Assembly (NCBI RefSeq): GCF_900182915.1
Contig: NZ_FXUG01000013.1
Span: forward strand, 62,001-126,000
Reading direction: 5' to 3'
Length of the DNA: 64,000 nucleotides
Source: Neorhodopirellula lusitana
GTDB lineage: Bacteria > Planctomycetota > Planctomycetia > Pirellulales > Pirellulaceae
The notes beneath the pieces were generated by a model. The model saw only the letters and a list, made by a program, of their open reading frames with translations. It ran no database searches and was not told where the DNA came from. The position numbers were made by a program, and so were the translations under genes. Positions 1-9,169 of the stretch are shown piece by piece (position 1 is the stretch's first letter; each line of letters starts with the position of its first letter).

Positions 1-494
1 CTGTTGACGATGATCATTTTCGTCTTCGGTGTGATTGCGGCCTCGATCTTGTCTGGGTCCAGCCGGAAATCTGGATAGGAGTCGATCATCACCGGCACGC
101 CGCCGCATAATCGAACCAGGGCCGGGTACATGACGAAGTACGGGTCCAGGAAGATGACTTCGTCGCCGGGGTTCACCAGTGACAGCATCGCGAGGACCAG
201 GCCACCGCTGGTGCCGCTGCTAATGAAAACGTCTCGGTCTTGCCCAGGGTACTTTTCCTGGACCTCGTCTAAGATCGCTTGGCGAAGCGGGGCGATTCCC
301 TGCGTCGGTGAATAGGCATTTTTGCCCGATCGAATCGCTTCGATAGTGGCTTCTTTGATCTCGTCAGGGACGTCAAAGTCGGGTTGACCGATTGAAAGAT
401 TGATTGGGTCCTTGAGCTTGGCGGCAAGGTCAAAAACTCGACGGATACCGCTGCTGTCGAACGAAGCGGTGCGGTCGGCGATCCAAGGATGCAT
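1..494 (-). CDS. PLP-dependent aminotransferase, class I/II (partial, N-terminal part)
   Basis: The minus strand reads open from ATG at 494 to the left edge, so only about 164 N-terminal residues are present. The product carries hallmarks of fold-type I aspartate aminotransferase-like enzymes: an early substrate-binding stretch (LSIGQPDFDVP), then NAYSPTQGIAPLRQAI, then the cofactor phosphate-binding stretch SSGTSGGLVLA, then NPGDEVIFLDPYF. These match the usual order in class I/II aminotransferases, which move an amino group between an amino acid and a 2-oxo acid using pyridoxal phosphate in the cytoplasm. The catalytic lysine lies beyond the edge. An in-frame GTG at 506 is an alternative start; neither start has a clear Shine-Dalgarno sequence. 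The exact substrate cannot be told from this fragment. It lies downstream of the WecA-like gene on the same strand, separated by about 260 bases. Confidence 0.85.
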   Translation of the reverse strand, partial: MHPWIADRTASFDSSGIRRVFDLAAKLKDPINLSIGQPDFDVPDEIKEATIEAIRSGKNAYSPTQGIAPLRQAILDEVQEKYPGQDRDVFISSGTSGGLVLAMLSLVNPGDEVIFLDPYFVMYPALVRLCGGVPVMIDSYPDFRLDPDKIEAAITPKTKMIIVN

Positions 495-756
495 GGCAGT
501 GGGCACAATTATGGTAAACAGGCAAAGTCCCTGAGTGGGACGCCCATTTTGTCATATCCGGTTTCACTGCGATACCGCGCTGTTTTCGCTTTGCCGCTCG
601 TGGTTTCGGAGCGTGCAGTCTATCTCGGCCGAGTGGACACTGGGCTGTTCACGCCGGACTGCTCGCACGGACGGCAAACATTACGAACGGCCAGAATGAT
701 GAAGCATCCGGGGATGCCATACCGGGGCAGTCTCGCAACCGGGACTGAGCCCGTGG

Positions 757-2349
757 TCAACGAAGCGAACTGACTTCGAATTCCGCAGAATCCGTTTCTT
801 CGATCACTGGTGCAATCGTTGGGAGTTCAGAATTCGACGGACTTGCCGCAGAAACATGCTCACCGTTTTCTAGCCTTTCAGCTACCGATTCAACTTGAGT
901 TTGCAATTCCGCAGCGTGTTCCAGATACTCGCCAAGTTGTTCAAGCGATCCAGCGTTTGAGCCAGCGATAACCTCCAGACGCCCGATGGGCGCGTGTTCG
1001 CGAGTCTCAGCTTTCCCACGCCACGCGAAGAGGGGAATACGTACAACGTTTTGGTATGCTTTTTCCGGTAGGCGAACGCTCCGCCAAGCAGCGTGATAGC
1101 TCTGGTGTAACCATGGCATGTTGATATCAATCTTCACACTTACCAGGTTGTGTTGTTGTGCAAAGTCAATCAAGGGTTCCCAAACTTCGTGCCAGGGACC
1201 ATCACCTTGCATCTTTAACGAACGCTCGTGCTTTTCGTCTTCGCAGGTTGCAGGTCGAACGAGGAACGACTTGACTACGTGGCGAGTTCTACCACCAAGT
1301 AGTCGCATTTCCGAGTAACCAAACGTACGTGTTCCGACCAGCCATAACAAAACAGCGATGGCTCCCACCGGAGCAAGCAATTGGTAATCCCAGTACATTG
1401 ATGCAATGGCGACGGAGGAGCTGATTGCACATGCTGCGGCAACAACCCAGAGCATTCCTGCGCGGCCGAACTTTTCGTTCAGCACATGGTGTAAGTGCCC
1501 ACGATCCGTTGTATAGAGACTGCGTCCTGTCAGCCAACGACGCGTGATTGCCGCCGTTGAATCGAGCAGCGGTAAGAATAAAATTGCGATAGGAGCCGCT
1601 GCGATCAGTGTACTTCCTTTAAGGGAGCACCACATCGACAGCACGCCAACGACTAAACCAATCATCATGCTTCCAGCATCACCCAAGAAGATCGATGCTG
1701 GTGGGCGATTGTAAATTAAGAAGCCGCACAATGCACCGCAGAGCGCGAAGGCGGTGACCGCATCCAACGTCAGTCCACGATTCATCAAACTCAAGATGGC
1801 TAAACTGCCGGACACGAAGATACCGACCGTGGTTGCCATCCCATCGGCACCATCCAGCAGATTTAACGCATTGATGGCAATCAAAAGCCACAACACGCTG
1901 ACCGGAATTGCGAAAATCCCTAGCGGGATGTCGTAGCCAAAAAAACCAATCTTATCGAGGACAGTACCACTGCCCACGATGACCATCGCGATCAGGCATT
2001 GAGCGAGCAATTTTTGCCGGCCACGCAGTGCAAATGCGTCGTCCAACAGGCCTACCACTAGGATTGCAATCGCGGAACCCAATAGTACGAGCCATCGGGT
2101 GGTCAACATTTCGCTGGCTGCCTCGAAGGTCCATCCTGTTTGGTAACCAATCCACAAACCGATCGCGATTAAGGTGCTGAAGAAGACAGCAATCCCTCCA
2201 GCCAACGCAATCGGACGGGAATGCAGTTTTCGCTCTGCGTCAGGTTGGTCAACCAAATTCACTCGGATGGCGATCAAACGAACGACTGGCACCAACAGTA
2301 TCGCGGCAAACAACGCCGCTAAAAGCGGTAGTAGGGGTGATGACATCAT
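757..2349 (-). CDS. Undecaprenyl-phosphate sugar-1-phosphate transferase, MraY/WecA family, with C-terminal extension
   Basis: This is a polytopic inner-membrane protein of 530 residues with about ten hydrophobic segments in its first 350. Family motifs are all visible: GLLDDAFALRG (DDxxD-like metal site), NALNLLDGADGMA, FLGDAGSMMIG and the cytosolic histidine motif DRGHLHHVL. Members move a sugar-1-phosphate from a UDP-sugar to undecaprenyl phosphate, the first step of O-antigen, teichoic acid or exopolysaccharide assembly. WecA proteins are usually about 350-380 residues; here some 170 extra soluble residues follow the last membrane segment, which I do not recognise. The neighbouring divergent Wza-like gene supports a role in polysaccharide synthesis rather than peptidoglycan, but the sugar specificity is unknown. 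Confidence 0.9.
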   Translation of the reverse strand: MMSSPLLPLLAALFAAILLVPVVRLIAIRVNLVDQPDAERKLHSRPIALAGGIAVFFSTLIAIGLWIGYQTGWTFEAASEMLTTRWLVLLGSAIAILVVGLLDDAFALRGRQKLLAQCLIAMVIVGSGTVLDKIGFFGYDIPLGIFAIPVSVLWLLIAINALNLLDGADGMATTVGIFVSGSLAILSLMNRGLTLDAVTAFALCGALCGFLIYNRPPASIFLGDAGSMMIGLVVGVLSMWCSLKGSTLIAAAPIAILFLPLLDSTAAITRRWLTGRSLYTTDRGHLHHVLNEKFGRAGMLWVVAAACAISSSVAIASMYWDYQLLAPVGAIAVLLWLVGTRTFGYSEMRLLGGRTRHVVKSFLVRPATCEDEKHERSLKMQGDGPWHEVWEPLIDFAQQHNLVSVKIDINMPWLHQSYHAAWRSVRLPEKAYQNVVRIPLFAWRGKAETREHAPIGRLEVIAGSNAGSLEQLGEYLEHAAELQTQVESVAERLENGEHVSAASPSNSELPTIAPVIEETDSAEFEVSSLR

Positions 2350-2892
2350 GTTAGCGAGGAGACTCGTGACTAGGATTGCTTGAGTACTTCGGGCATGAGA
2401 TTACAAAGGTATTCGTCCCACCGCTCAAGGCAAGTCGAAAACGCTTTCGCTGAGCATAAGGTTAGCCACCAATCTAATTGAGACTATCGCAAATGTCTCT
2501 AAATTGTCTTTTCGCGAGGGTGTCTGATGGAATATGCGGGCTTAAGCGATTGGATGCAAGCCGGTTGCGTTCCGCTTCAAGGCTAGACACCCGGACTGAA
2601 ATGACAGTGCCCCGGCACTATTGGGTCGTAGAACCGACACGACCGAACCATCCGTCAATACCAGTACACAGCATACGATTGGGATTTCAGGAACATTTGG
2701 CTAAACCGTTTGCCTTGAACAGGCGATAAGTAGTCCTGGGAAGTGGTCCGAAGCGGAATTATCGCTTCAAAACTCACGACCCGAACTTCTGATGCGCCGT
2801 TGCAGCCTATGGGGGGCGAGATGGTGGCAGGAACTGTATCGCGTGAATTCCATGCGAGAACATTAGATCCGCCGCACGGGGAGTCGGCCAGA
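2350..2892. promoter_or_regulatory. Divergent intergenic region between the WecA-like gene and the lipoprotein/Wza-like genes
   Basis: This 543-base stretch separates two divergent transcription units and must hold both promoters. No convincing gene is seen. A 14-base palindrome, AGTGCC-CC-GGCACT, lies at 2606-2619 and could be an operator. A looser inverted pair, GGGTGTCT at 2518-2525 and AGACACCC at 2585-2592, sits just upstream of it. No standard -35/-10 pair stands out. The regulatory reading is inference. Confidence 0.35.
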
Positions 2893-3915
2893 ATGACCGT
2901 CTTGAACAACACGAATCACGGGCTTTGCGAGAAGCTCCGTTTATCTGAAAACTTAACGCAAGCTCAATGTGATCGGCGACACAAGCGAAATCGGTTTCGT
3001 CGCTTGTTGCTCGGTTTGACGCTTGGTCTGACCACCACTGGGTTGGCTGGCTGCACGATGTTGGGAGGGCTTCAACAGCACCTTTCACACACCGATTGCC
3101 TGGATGACTTCATGGTTAGCCATCGCAACAAGGTGATGGCATCCCGAGCTTGGCTAAAAATTAAGCATTGCCACCGTGGCCACCGCTACATAAAGGATTT
3201 ACGAGCCGGATTCATCGCCGGCTACCTCGAGGTAGCAACCGGTGGGTCAGGCTGCACGCCTACTGTCGTATCGCCTCAGTATTGGGGATGGCGTCACCAA
3301 AGTGGCAACGGGCAAGCAGCGATCAACGCTTGGTTTGAAGGCTTCCCACTTGGTGTGAAAGCGGCTGAACAAGATGGGATCGGCCACTTCAATCAGATCC
3401 GGCTAAACATGTCGCAACCTGCCATGCCTAGCATGACAGGAACTGCAGCACCAACGCCGGCGAGGGTTGTACCGCAGCCATCACCGATGCTGCCGGCCGG
3501 CATTGTCTTGGGAGCGGGCGAAACGCTTGTGCCAGGTAAAGTGATCATTGAGGATGTCGACGCGGACGAATCCCGCTCGATGCGATCGGATGCTGACGAC
3601 ACTTTGGATCGACTTTATCGAGAAGATGAATCGGTACTTCCAAAGAAGCTTCAGCCGAAATCGGGGCCACTTAAAAAGATTGCTGATCCGTTTAGCGACG
3701 ACCTTGGTCGCAAGCGATCAGAGGCAGGGCAGTTTCGAGAGCTTGTTTCTCGTGCAGATGTCGAGGCGTCTTCCGCTCCAGGCTATACGCAGGATTTCAT
3801 TCCTGGGGCCGGGGGAACTCCCGAGGTTGCCAGTGAGTCAGTCGAGCCTACACAGGATGAGATTGATTCCGTTATCGACGAAATTTTTGGTCGCCCAAGC
3901 GGTCAATCGCGATAA
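2893..3915 (+). CDS. Planctomycete lipoprotein of unknown function, upstream of the Wza-like gene
   Basis: I chose the ATG at 2893 because GGGGAG lies about ten bases upstream; an in-frame start at 2743 would give a long implausible leader. The 340-residue product has a basic stretch, a hydrophobic core and a lipobox LAGC with Cys54, so it is probably an outer- or inner-membrane-anchored lipoprotein. A conserved-looking middle part rich in aromatic residues ([27 protein letters not shown]) is followed by a proline-, serine- and acid-rich tail. I do not recognise the family. It is transcribed with the Wza-like export gene 163 bases downstream, so a role as an accessory factor in polysaccharide secretion is likely but inferred. 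Confidence 0.75.
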   Translation: MTVLNNTNHGLCEKLRLSENLTQAQCDRRHKRNRFRRLLLGLTLGLTTTGLAGCTMLGGLQQHLSHTDCLDDFMVSHRNKVMASRAWLKIKHCHRGHRYIKDLRAGFIAGYLEVATGGSGCTPTVVSPQYWGWRHQSGNGQAAINAWFEGFPLGVKAAEQDGIGHFNQIRLNMSQPAMPSMTGTAAPTPARVVPQPSPMLPAGIVLGAGETLVPGKVIIEDVDADESRSMRSDADDTLDRLYREDESVLPKKLQPKSGPLKKIADPFSDDLGRKRSEAGQFRELVSRADVEASSAPGYTQDFIPGAGGTPEVASESVEPTQDEIDSVIDEIFGRPSGQSR

Positions 3916-4078
3916 CAAGTATTTCGAGGGGGCGGCGACTTGCTTGAATGCCGTCCCGATGTGATTCGCTAGTGAGTCGAATGCGTACAACGAATCGACT
4001 TTTGTTTTCATACAACCACGCACCTATCCATTCACCCGGGCGAATCGTCACCCGATTGTTTTTCTGGAGAGTTCAAGG

Positions 4079-5482
4079 ATGAACACCAACTTATCACCCG
4101 CCACATGGGTATCCCGGGTCAATCGGGCGTTTCGGCTCGGTCAGGGACCTCAGCTAGCTTGGGGGCGTATGCTTCGCGGTGTGGTCGGTAGCGGACTATG
4201 CCTTGCCGTGAGCACATCACTGACCGGCTGTTCGAGTTTAACTCAGCCGATCAACGGGATTCCAGCTAACCGGATCTCGCCAGACTTTTTCCCTGAGCCG
4301 AAAAATGATTTGGTTCCAGTAGATATCGCATTGCTCTCGCTTGAGCCGCCCCGTGACTACCAGCTTGGTCCGGACGATATCTTGGGTGTTTATATTGAAG
4401 GCGTTCTGCCTTTCAATCCACCGAATGAACCGCCACAACCGCCACCGGTCAACTTCCCGGAAGAGAATAGCACGCTTCCACCATCGATGGGGTATCCCAT
4501 CGCCGTGCAAGATGATGGAACTTTGGCATTGCCATTGATTGAGCCTTTGAAGGTGAAGGGACTAACACTAGAGCAAGTGCGTGACAAAATTCGTCAGGCC
4601 TACATCGATAGTGACATCCTTCGCGAAGAGAAGGCTCGCCCGATCGTAACGATCATCAAAGAGCGTACCTATGACGTGATTGTTGTTCGTGAAGACTCCA
4701 ACGAGAGCGGCAATCAGAGCGGTCGTAATAATACTGGTCCGCTGCGTGGTAGCGACCGTTCGGCCAGTGGTGGCTTGGTAAAGCTACCAGCCTACAAGAA
4801 TGATGTTCTGCACGCCCTGGTTGAAACTGGCGGTTTGCCTGGGTTGAATGCTAAGAACGAAATCAAAGTTCTTAGGGCCAGCGAAGCGGACAAGCGGAAA
4901 CGTGCCGATTTCCTTCGCAACTACTGGGCAGGGCAGCGTGCTGCAATGGCCGATCCTTGCTATTGCGGCCCAGAGCTTCCGGAAGACCCTTCGATCCTAA
5001 GAATTCCACTTCGGGTGCGTCCTGGTGTTATCCCCAACATCGCGGAAGCCGACATCACATTGCATGACGGCGATATTGTTTATATCGAGAATCGCGAAAC
5101 GGAAGTGTTCTACACAGGGGGCTTGTTGCCCGGTGGTGAATACCAATTACCACGTGACTACGACCTAGACGTCCTGGGAGCAATGGCACTAGCCGGGCAA
5201 GGAATTGGTTCGGCGGCTGGAGGTGCAGGCGGCGGATTAGGAGGAGCGTCTTCGGTTGGTGGAGTTCCACCGGGAATGCTCTATATCCTTCGCAAGACAC
5301 CATGTAACGGTCAAATTGCGATCGAGGTTGACCTTGCTAAGTCAATCAACGATCCTCGCAGCCGACCGCTCGTTCAACCTGGTGACACTCTGATTCTGCA
5401 GTACAAGTGCGAAGAAGAACTCTTGAACTTCGGACTGGGAACCTTCTTCACCTACGGGATTCGTGAGCTTCTAAGAAACTAA
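4079..5482 (+). CDS. Polysaccharide export lipoprotein (Wza-like, Poly_export and SLBB domains)
   Basis: The 467-residue product has an N-terminal membrane-targeting segment with lipobox LTGC (Cys51), though ATG31 could be the true start with a more normal signal length. A Poly_export domain follows, starting at YQLGPDDILGVYIEG and continuing through a stretch with DDGTLALPLI and LTLEQVRDKI. A later part, ETEVFYTGGLLPGGEYQLPRD, fits an SLBB domain. Wza proteins form the outer-membrane channel through which capsule or exopolysaccharide leaves the cell. The Poly_export domain carries a proline-rich insertion around residues 115-135 and the SLBB part a glycine-rich one around 375-395. The gene follows the lipoprotein gene and ends at a strong terminator. 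No Wzc-like kinase is present in the window. Confidence 0.9.
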   Translation: MNTNLSPATWVSRVNRAFRLGQGPQLAWGRMLRGVVGSGLCLAVSTSLTGCSSLTQPINGIPANRISPDFFPEPKNDLVPVDIALLSLEPPRDYQLGPDDILGVYIEGVLPFNPPNEPPQPPPVNFPEENSTLPPSMGYPIAVQDDGTLALPLIEPLKVKGLTLEQVRDKIRQAYIDSDILREEKARPIVTIIKERTYDVIVVREDSNESGNQSGRNNTGPLRGSDRSASGGLVKLPAYKNDVLHALVETGGLPGLNAKNEIKVLRASEADKRKRADFLRNYWAGQRAAMADPCYCGPELPEDPSILRIPLRVRPGVIPNIAEADITLHDGDIVYIENRETEVFYTGGLLPGGEYQLPRDYDLDVLGAMALAGQGIGSAAGGAGGGLGGASSVGGVPPGMLYILRKTPCNGQIAIEVDLAKSINDPRSRPLVQPGDTLILQYKCEEELLNFGLGTFFTYGIRELLRN

Positions 5483-5509
5483 CGAAAACCGCTTTCGGTA
5501 AACAGCTTC

Positions 5510-5545
5510 AACAGCAGGCACTCTCTCGAGTGTCTGCTGTTTTTT
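5510..5545 (+). terminator. Rho-independent terminator after the Wza-like gene
   Basis: A 14-base arm at 5510-5523 pairs with 5528-5541, with a single G-T mismatch and a TCTC loop, followed at once by a run of T. It lies 28 bases after the stop codon of the Wza-like gene and between convergent genes, so it may also help end the SDR transcript coming from the right. Confidence 0.85.
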
Positions 5546-5565
5546 CATGCGCTAATCGGGGTTCG

Positions 5566-6396
5566 TTACTTCGCCGTTTTGCGGCTTAGGATCCAATCCG
5601 CCAGTTTGGGTGAGACGGCATCGATCGCCATCAGTAGGCGTGTTTTGCTGGGTAGGATGATTTCAATTTGGCGGTGCGTTATGCATCGAACGACGGCGTT
5701 GGCAACATCGTCCGCTTCCAGCAATTTAACCTTGGCTCCACCGCCCGGGCCCGCAGCGGTTTGAGGGACGCCGGTTTGGTGATCGACATCGTAGCGATTT
5801 CCCGCCGGGCGACTTTCACTACGAATGGGGCCCGGGCTGACGAGTCCCACATGGACTCCATCAGCTTCGCATTCCAATCGCATTTGGCGTGTCAATGCTC
5901 GGAGTGCATGTTTGGCGATCGCGTAACCGCCCAAGTAACGTGGGCAAACGTGCGCTGCCAAAGTGCCGATGTTGACGATCACGCCGCGGCTTTCCTTGAG
6001 CGCTGGCAAACAAGCTTGGCTGCAATTCAGCGTCGAGATCACGTTCGCGTCAATTAAGTCATGGACTGTTGCTGCATCAAGAGACTCGATTGTCCCGCGA
6101 TCGCTTCGACCTACCACATTGACCAAGACATCGAGTCGATGATGAACCTGCAAGTGCGAGGCAACCGCGGATTGAAGATCAGAGGTGGAGGTCGCATCAG
6201 CGGCGAAAACATGGATCAGGCTACCATCCACCCCCTGATCCATCATCGAATCACGTAGCGAATTCAGGCGATCGATGTCTCGCCCAAGTACGGTGACCCG
6301 GTAGCCTAGATGAATCAGCCTCGCAACGATTGCGGTTCCAAGCCCAGTCGAACCGCCGCAAACAATGGCAGCGGGAAGATCGTTCGTTTGCGTCAT
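5566..6396 (-). CDS. Short-chain dehydrogenase/reductase (SDR)
   Basis: The 276-residue protein has a classical SDR layout. The nucleotide-binding glycine motif GGSTGLG lies at residues 14-20, a structural NVVG motif follows near residue 94, and the catalytic YAIAK motif is present. These enzymes reduce or oxidise carbonyl/alcohol groups with NAD(P)H in the cytoplasm. The residue 13 positions before the catalytic Tyr, normally Ser, is Thr (in NIGTLAAHV), a rare substitution that could lower or alter activity. The start at 6396 has AAGG about eight bases upstream. It follows the DUF533 gene by 52 bases on the same strand and probably shares its transcript. The substrate is not predictable. Confidence 0.9.
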   Translation of the reverse strand: MTQTNDLPAAIVCGGSTGLGTAIVARLIHLGYRVTVLGRDIDRLNSLRDSMMDQGVDGSLIHVFAADATSTSDLQSAVASHLQVHHRLDVLVNVVGRSDRGTIESLDAATVHDLIDANVISTLNCSQACLPALKESRGVIVNIGTLAAHVCPRYLGGYAIAKHALRALTRQMRLECEADGVHVGLVSPGPIRSESRPAGNRYDVDHQTGVPQTAAGPGGGAKVKLLEADDVANAVVRCITHRQIEIILPSKTRLLMAIDAVSPKLADWILSRKTAK

Positions 6397-6448
6397 GCAT
6401 CAACCTTGGATTGGGAATCGCTCTCAGCCGAAACCGGCGAACGAGTCG

Positions 6449-7138
6449 TTAGAACAGATTGCGATAGCCGTAGCGATGGTGGATGTCATCGCAATCGGGG
6501 CCGCTGATTTCTAAACACTCCGCGAGTTGACGCAAGTAGGCCACCTCAGCACGCGTGTCGACGTCAATCGCCATCAACGAGATGCTGTAAACTTCATATT
6601 CCATGCCACGCGGGATTTGCCGAGCGAACACGTGGACATCGTGAGGACGTTTAAATTCACGACGCAGGAAGGCGACCTCGGTGGGATCGAGCGGATGGAG
6701 TTTTTGTATGATCTCGTCTTGCTCACGCTGGTCGATTCGTCCGTCCGCCTGGGCCGCCATGATCATGGCGGTTACTAGGATTTCCGCCCGCTGATTGTAG
6801 GAAACGCCAGCGTGATGGCCATGGTGATGATGGTCATGGTTGGGCGGGGGTGCAGGGATTGATCGTCCCGCTCCAGTAATCCAAGGATCCATCGCGTTAG
6901 GGAATTTCCCCCCTTGCCGATGACGTCTCGCCACACTGTCGCGAACCATGTGTTCGAACGGAGCGTGATGCGAGGGCGGGAATCGTTCGGGACGTCGAGG
7001 CGTGTGGCGCGACTGTTCGTTTGCTGCGCGAGCCACCGAGGCAACTCCATTGAGAACCTCGTTTAGAATTTGCCCATTGCGAGGTGTGCGGCCGGCTCGG
7101 TTGCCCAGTAACGCCCCAAGTACACGTGCTGCATCCAT
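6449..7138 (-). CDS. DUF533 / TerB-like protein
   Basis: The start at 7138 is preferred because GGGAAGG precedes it and the product then begins MDAARVLGALLG, as DUF533 proteins usually do. The C-terminal half (AEILVTAMIMAAQADGRIDQREQDEI, then VYSISLMAIDVDTRAEVAYL) is the all-helical TerB-like fold with acidic residues in the place of its metal site. The middle is low-complexity and His-rich (HDHHHHGHH), which could bind metal. Biochemical function of DUF533 proteins is not established; TerB relatives are linked to tellurite and stress responses. The gene is in tandem with the SDR gene. Confidence 0.85.
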   Translation of the reverse strand: MDAARVLGALLGNRAGRTPRNGQILNEVLNGVASVARAANEQSRHTPRRPERFPPSHHAPFEHMVRDSVARRHRQGGKFPNAMDPWITGAGRSIPAPPPNHDHHHHGHHAGVSYNQRAEILVTAMIMAAQADGRIDQREQDEIIQKLHPLDPTEVAFLRREFKRPHDVHVFARQIPRGMEYEVYSISLMAIDVDTRAEVAYLRQLAECLEISGPDCDDIHHRYGYRNLF

Positions 7139-7312
7139 CCTAGAACCTTCCCGCTTTGATACTGAAGAGACTTCGTTGCTCAGCGTTCTGACGCAACTTT
7201 CATCGTATGATAGCAGGAATCGGGCCGTAGCCGGTGTTGACGGGCGAACACCGGCTGCACTCACAACTAAAAGAAGACGTGATTGCCTGCTCGACTATTG
7301 GCAACAGTCTGA

Positions 7313-8917
7313 CTACTCGATACCGACACCGCGCGCGTTCCACCACCACCGGTCATCCGGTCGCTGTTCAGCAATCTTGGCTAGCGACTTCAGGCCGGGG
7401 TAGTCAGGGCTCGACTTTGGCAGTAAATCGGCTGCCTGAATTTTGACCCCGCCGCTGGCTAGCAAGACCTGATGCCGCTTTCGGCCTCGCTTGTACCGAT
7501 GGAATACTGCGATGGAATCAACTTGTTTGGGGGCGATCAGCTGATTGGCTTGTTCGGCGGCGAAGTACATCAACGCCCGCTGCAAGATTGCATGATCGTT
7601 GCTGGGCGACCGCCGTGTCCACAGTTCGGCGATCGCGGTCGAGGAATACAATGACTCCAGCGCACCGTAAATGGGATAGGCACGACGGATGCTTTCCCAG
7701 TTCTGATTGAAATGGTCGACAAAGGCCAGTGTCGCGGGATCGATCACCACGTTGCCACGTTGGCCGCTCTTGAGAGCCAGTTCATTCTGGCCGCTTAGCT
7801 GTAGTGGGGTCCCCGCCAATTGAATTACTTGAGTGCTTTCCACATCGGAAGTCCGCATTCGCAATGCATGCGAGGTAAACCAAAGCCGCAGCAGTAGGTC
7901 TGACGGTGGCGTGCCGTCGCCGGTTGCGGCAATCGACAACAAGTAGTTGCGAACGCCAACGGGCATCGGTTCGTCACCCAGCGCAAGACGTTTCATGTGT
8001 CGATCCGCTTCGACCATTAAGTAGGCAACTTCATGATCGGCGGAGGTCCCAAACACGCGGATGTCTTGTCGCCCCAGTGCCGAGGCCAGGGCGTCGGCCG
8101 CCGTCACCATTGGCACTTCACCCGAGACAATGCGTTGTCCAAGCGATGCTGCGGCTTGCAAACCTTCGGTGCTTGGATCGATCGTGCAGCCGTACGCGTT
8201 TCCTGAGCGAGCGGCGGTCAAGCCGACGGCGAGTCCAGACAAACGCATTGTGGGTAAACCATTCTTTGCGTCGACAGTCCAGCCACCTACATTCTCAAAA
8301 CCGCCCACCGTTCCGGCCAGGATGAAATCGTCTGGGGTGACGACCACGACCGCAACTTTCGATAGCCCCGCCATCGCGACCAGGGCATCATCCTGATCCA
8401 GTGGCCGACCTGCCATCGTTGCCGCGGCATAGGCCTGCATCATTCGTCGAATTGAAACGCAGCGAATCGGAGCGGGGGACCGCCAATCCAGGTCCTCGGC
8501 AGAATCCAGTTTGGGCGAGGCTGCTTCGGGGGAAAGCATGCGTGCGATCGCATCAGCGTGTTTGGAGTCCAACGCGTCGCTACCTGCGATCTCTTGGGAC
8601 GTCGCTTCACGCAACAAACCATCAGCATCAACCAACACCCCAGCAGGATAAGGTGCCATGGTGCCGACGCCGCCCAAAGCTTCCCACGTGTCCGGCTCAA
8701 CGGTCTGCTGGATCAAAGTCATCAACGAATCGAAGTCCGCCATCGATCCTCCACCAGCTCCGGCGTTATTCTCGTTCGGGACTCCACTGAACGCTTCGGT
8801 GGGGATGGACTCAGGCGATTGAGCCCCAGCGGGCCATGCGATCGCACACGCGACCAAGATGACGAAGGAACGCAGTCCAAAGAGCGATTGCATTCGATTG
8901 GGTCCAGGCGATTTCAT
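7313..8917 (-). CDS. Exported planctomycete protein of unknown function
   Basis: The 534-residue product has a signal peptide (hydrophobic core FVILVACAIAWPAGA, likely cut near AGAQ). GAGG lies about eight bases before the ATG at 8917. The mature protein is mixed alpha/beta with a conserved-looking stretch RCVSIRRMMQ, then KVAVVVVTPDDFILAGTVGGFENVGG and a region rich in small residues. It resembles the planctomycete family I recall as DUF1598, but I cannot confirm this without a search. It has no recognisable catalytic motif. It is divergent from the Rad50-like gene, sharing a 250-base promoter region. Confidence 0.75.
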   Translation of the reverse strand: MKSPGPNRMQSLFGLRSFVILVACAIAWPAGAQSPESIPTEAFSGVPNENNAGAGGGSMADFDSLMTLIQQTVEPDTWEALGGVGTMAPYPAGVLVDADGLLREATSQEIAGSDALDSKHADAIARMLSPEAASPKLDSAEDLDWRSPAPIRCVSIRRMMQAYAAATMAGRPLDQDDALVAMAGLSKVAVVVVTPDDFILAGTVGGFENVGGWTVDAKNGLPTMRLSGLAVGLTAARSGNAYGCTIDPSTEGLQAAASLGQRIVSGEVPMVTAADALASALGRQDIRVFGTSADHEVAYLMVEADRHMKRLALGDEPMPVGVRNYLLSIAATGDGTPPSDLLLRLWFTSHALRMRTSDVESTQVIQLAGTPLQLSGQNELALKSGQRGNVVIDPATLAFVDHFNQNWESIRRAYPIYGALESLYSSTAIAELWTRRSPSNDHAILQRALMYFAAEQANQLIAPKQVDSIAVFHRYKRGRKRHQVLLASGGVKIQAADLLPKSSPDYPGLKSLAKIAEQRPDDRWWWNARGVGIE

Positions 8918-9169
8918 CGTAAGCCTCGAAAAGAGAAGAGCAAACTTGAGGGTGGAGCAGAAGCAAGTTCGCGAGGAGGCGTTTCAGTGTATCACGCCCG
9001 TGTGCTCAACACCCTGAGATGATCGCGATTCAATTCGTAAAATAAGTTGTCTCGTAATTGGGGGGGCAAGTCGTGGCGTTCCCAAATTTCGTCGACTCCG
9101 TGCCGTGGTTTGCCTCTCGCCGATGAAGTGTCATATTGTCCTTTTCGGCCACCCCCCCAGAGCCCCACC

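Noticed and set aside
489-773. 94-residue ORF on the plus strand before the WecA-like gene
   Set aside because: It overlaps the 5' end of the aminotransferase gene and the 3' end of the transferase, has no ribosome site and no protein-like pattern.
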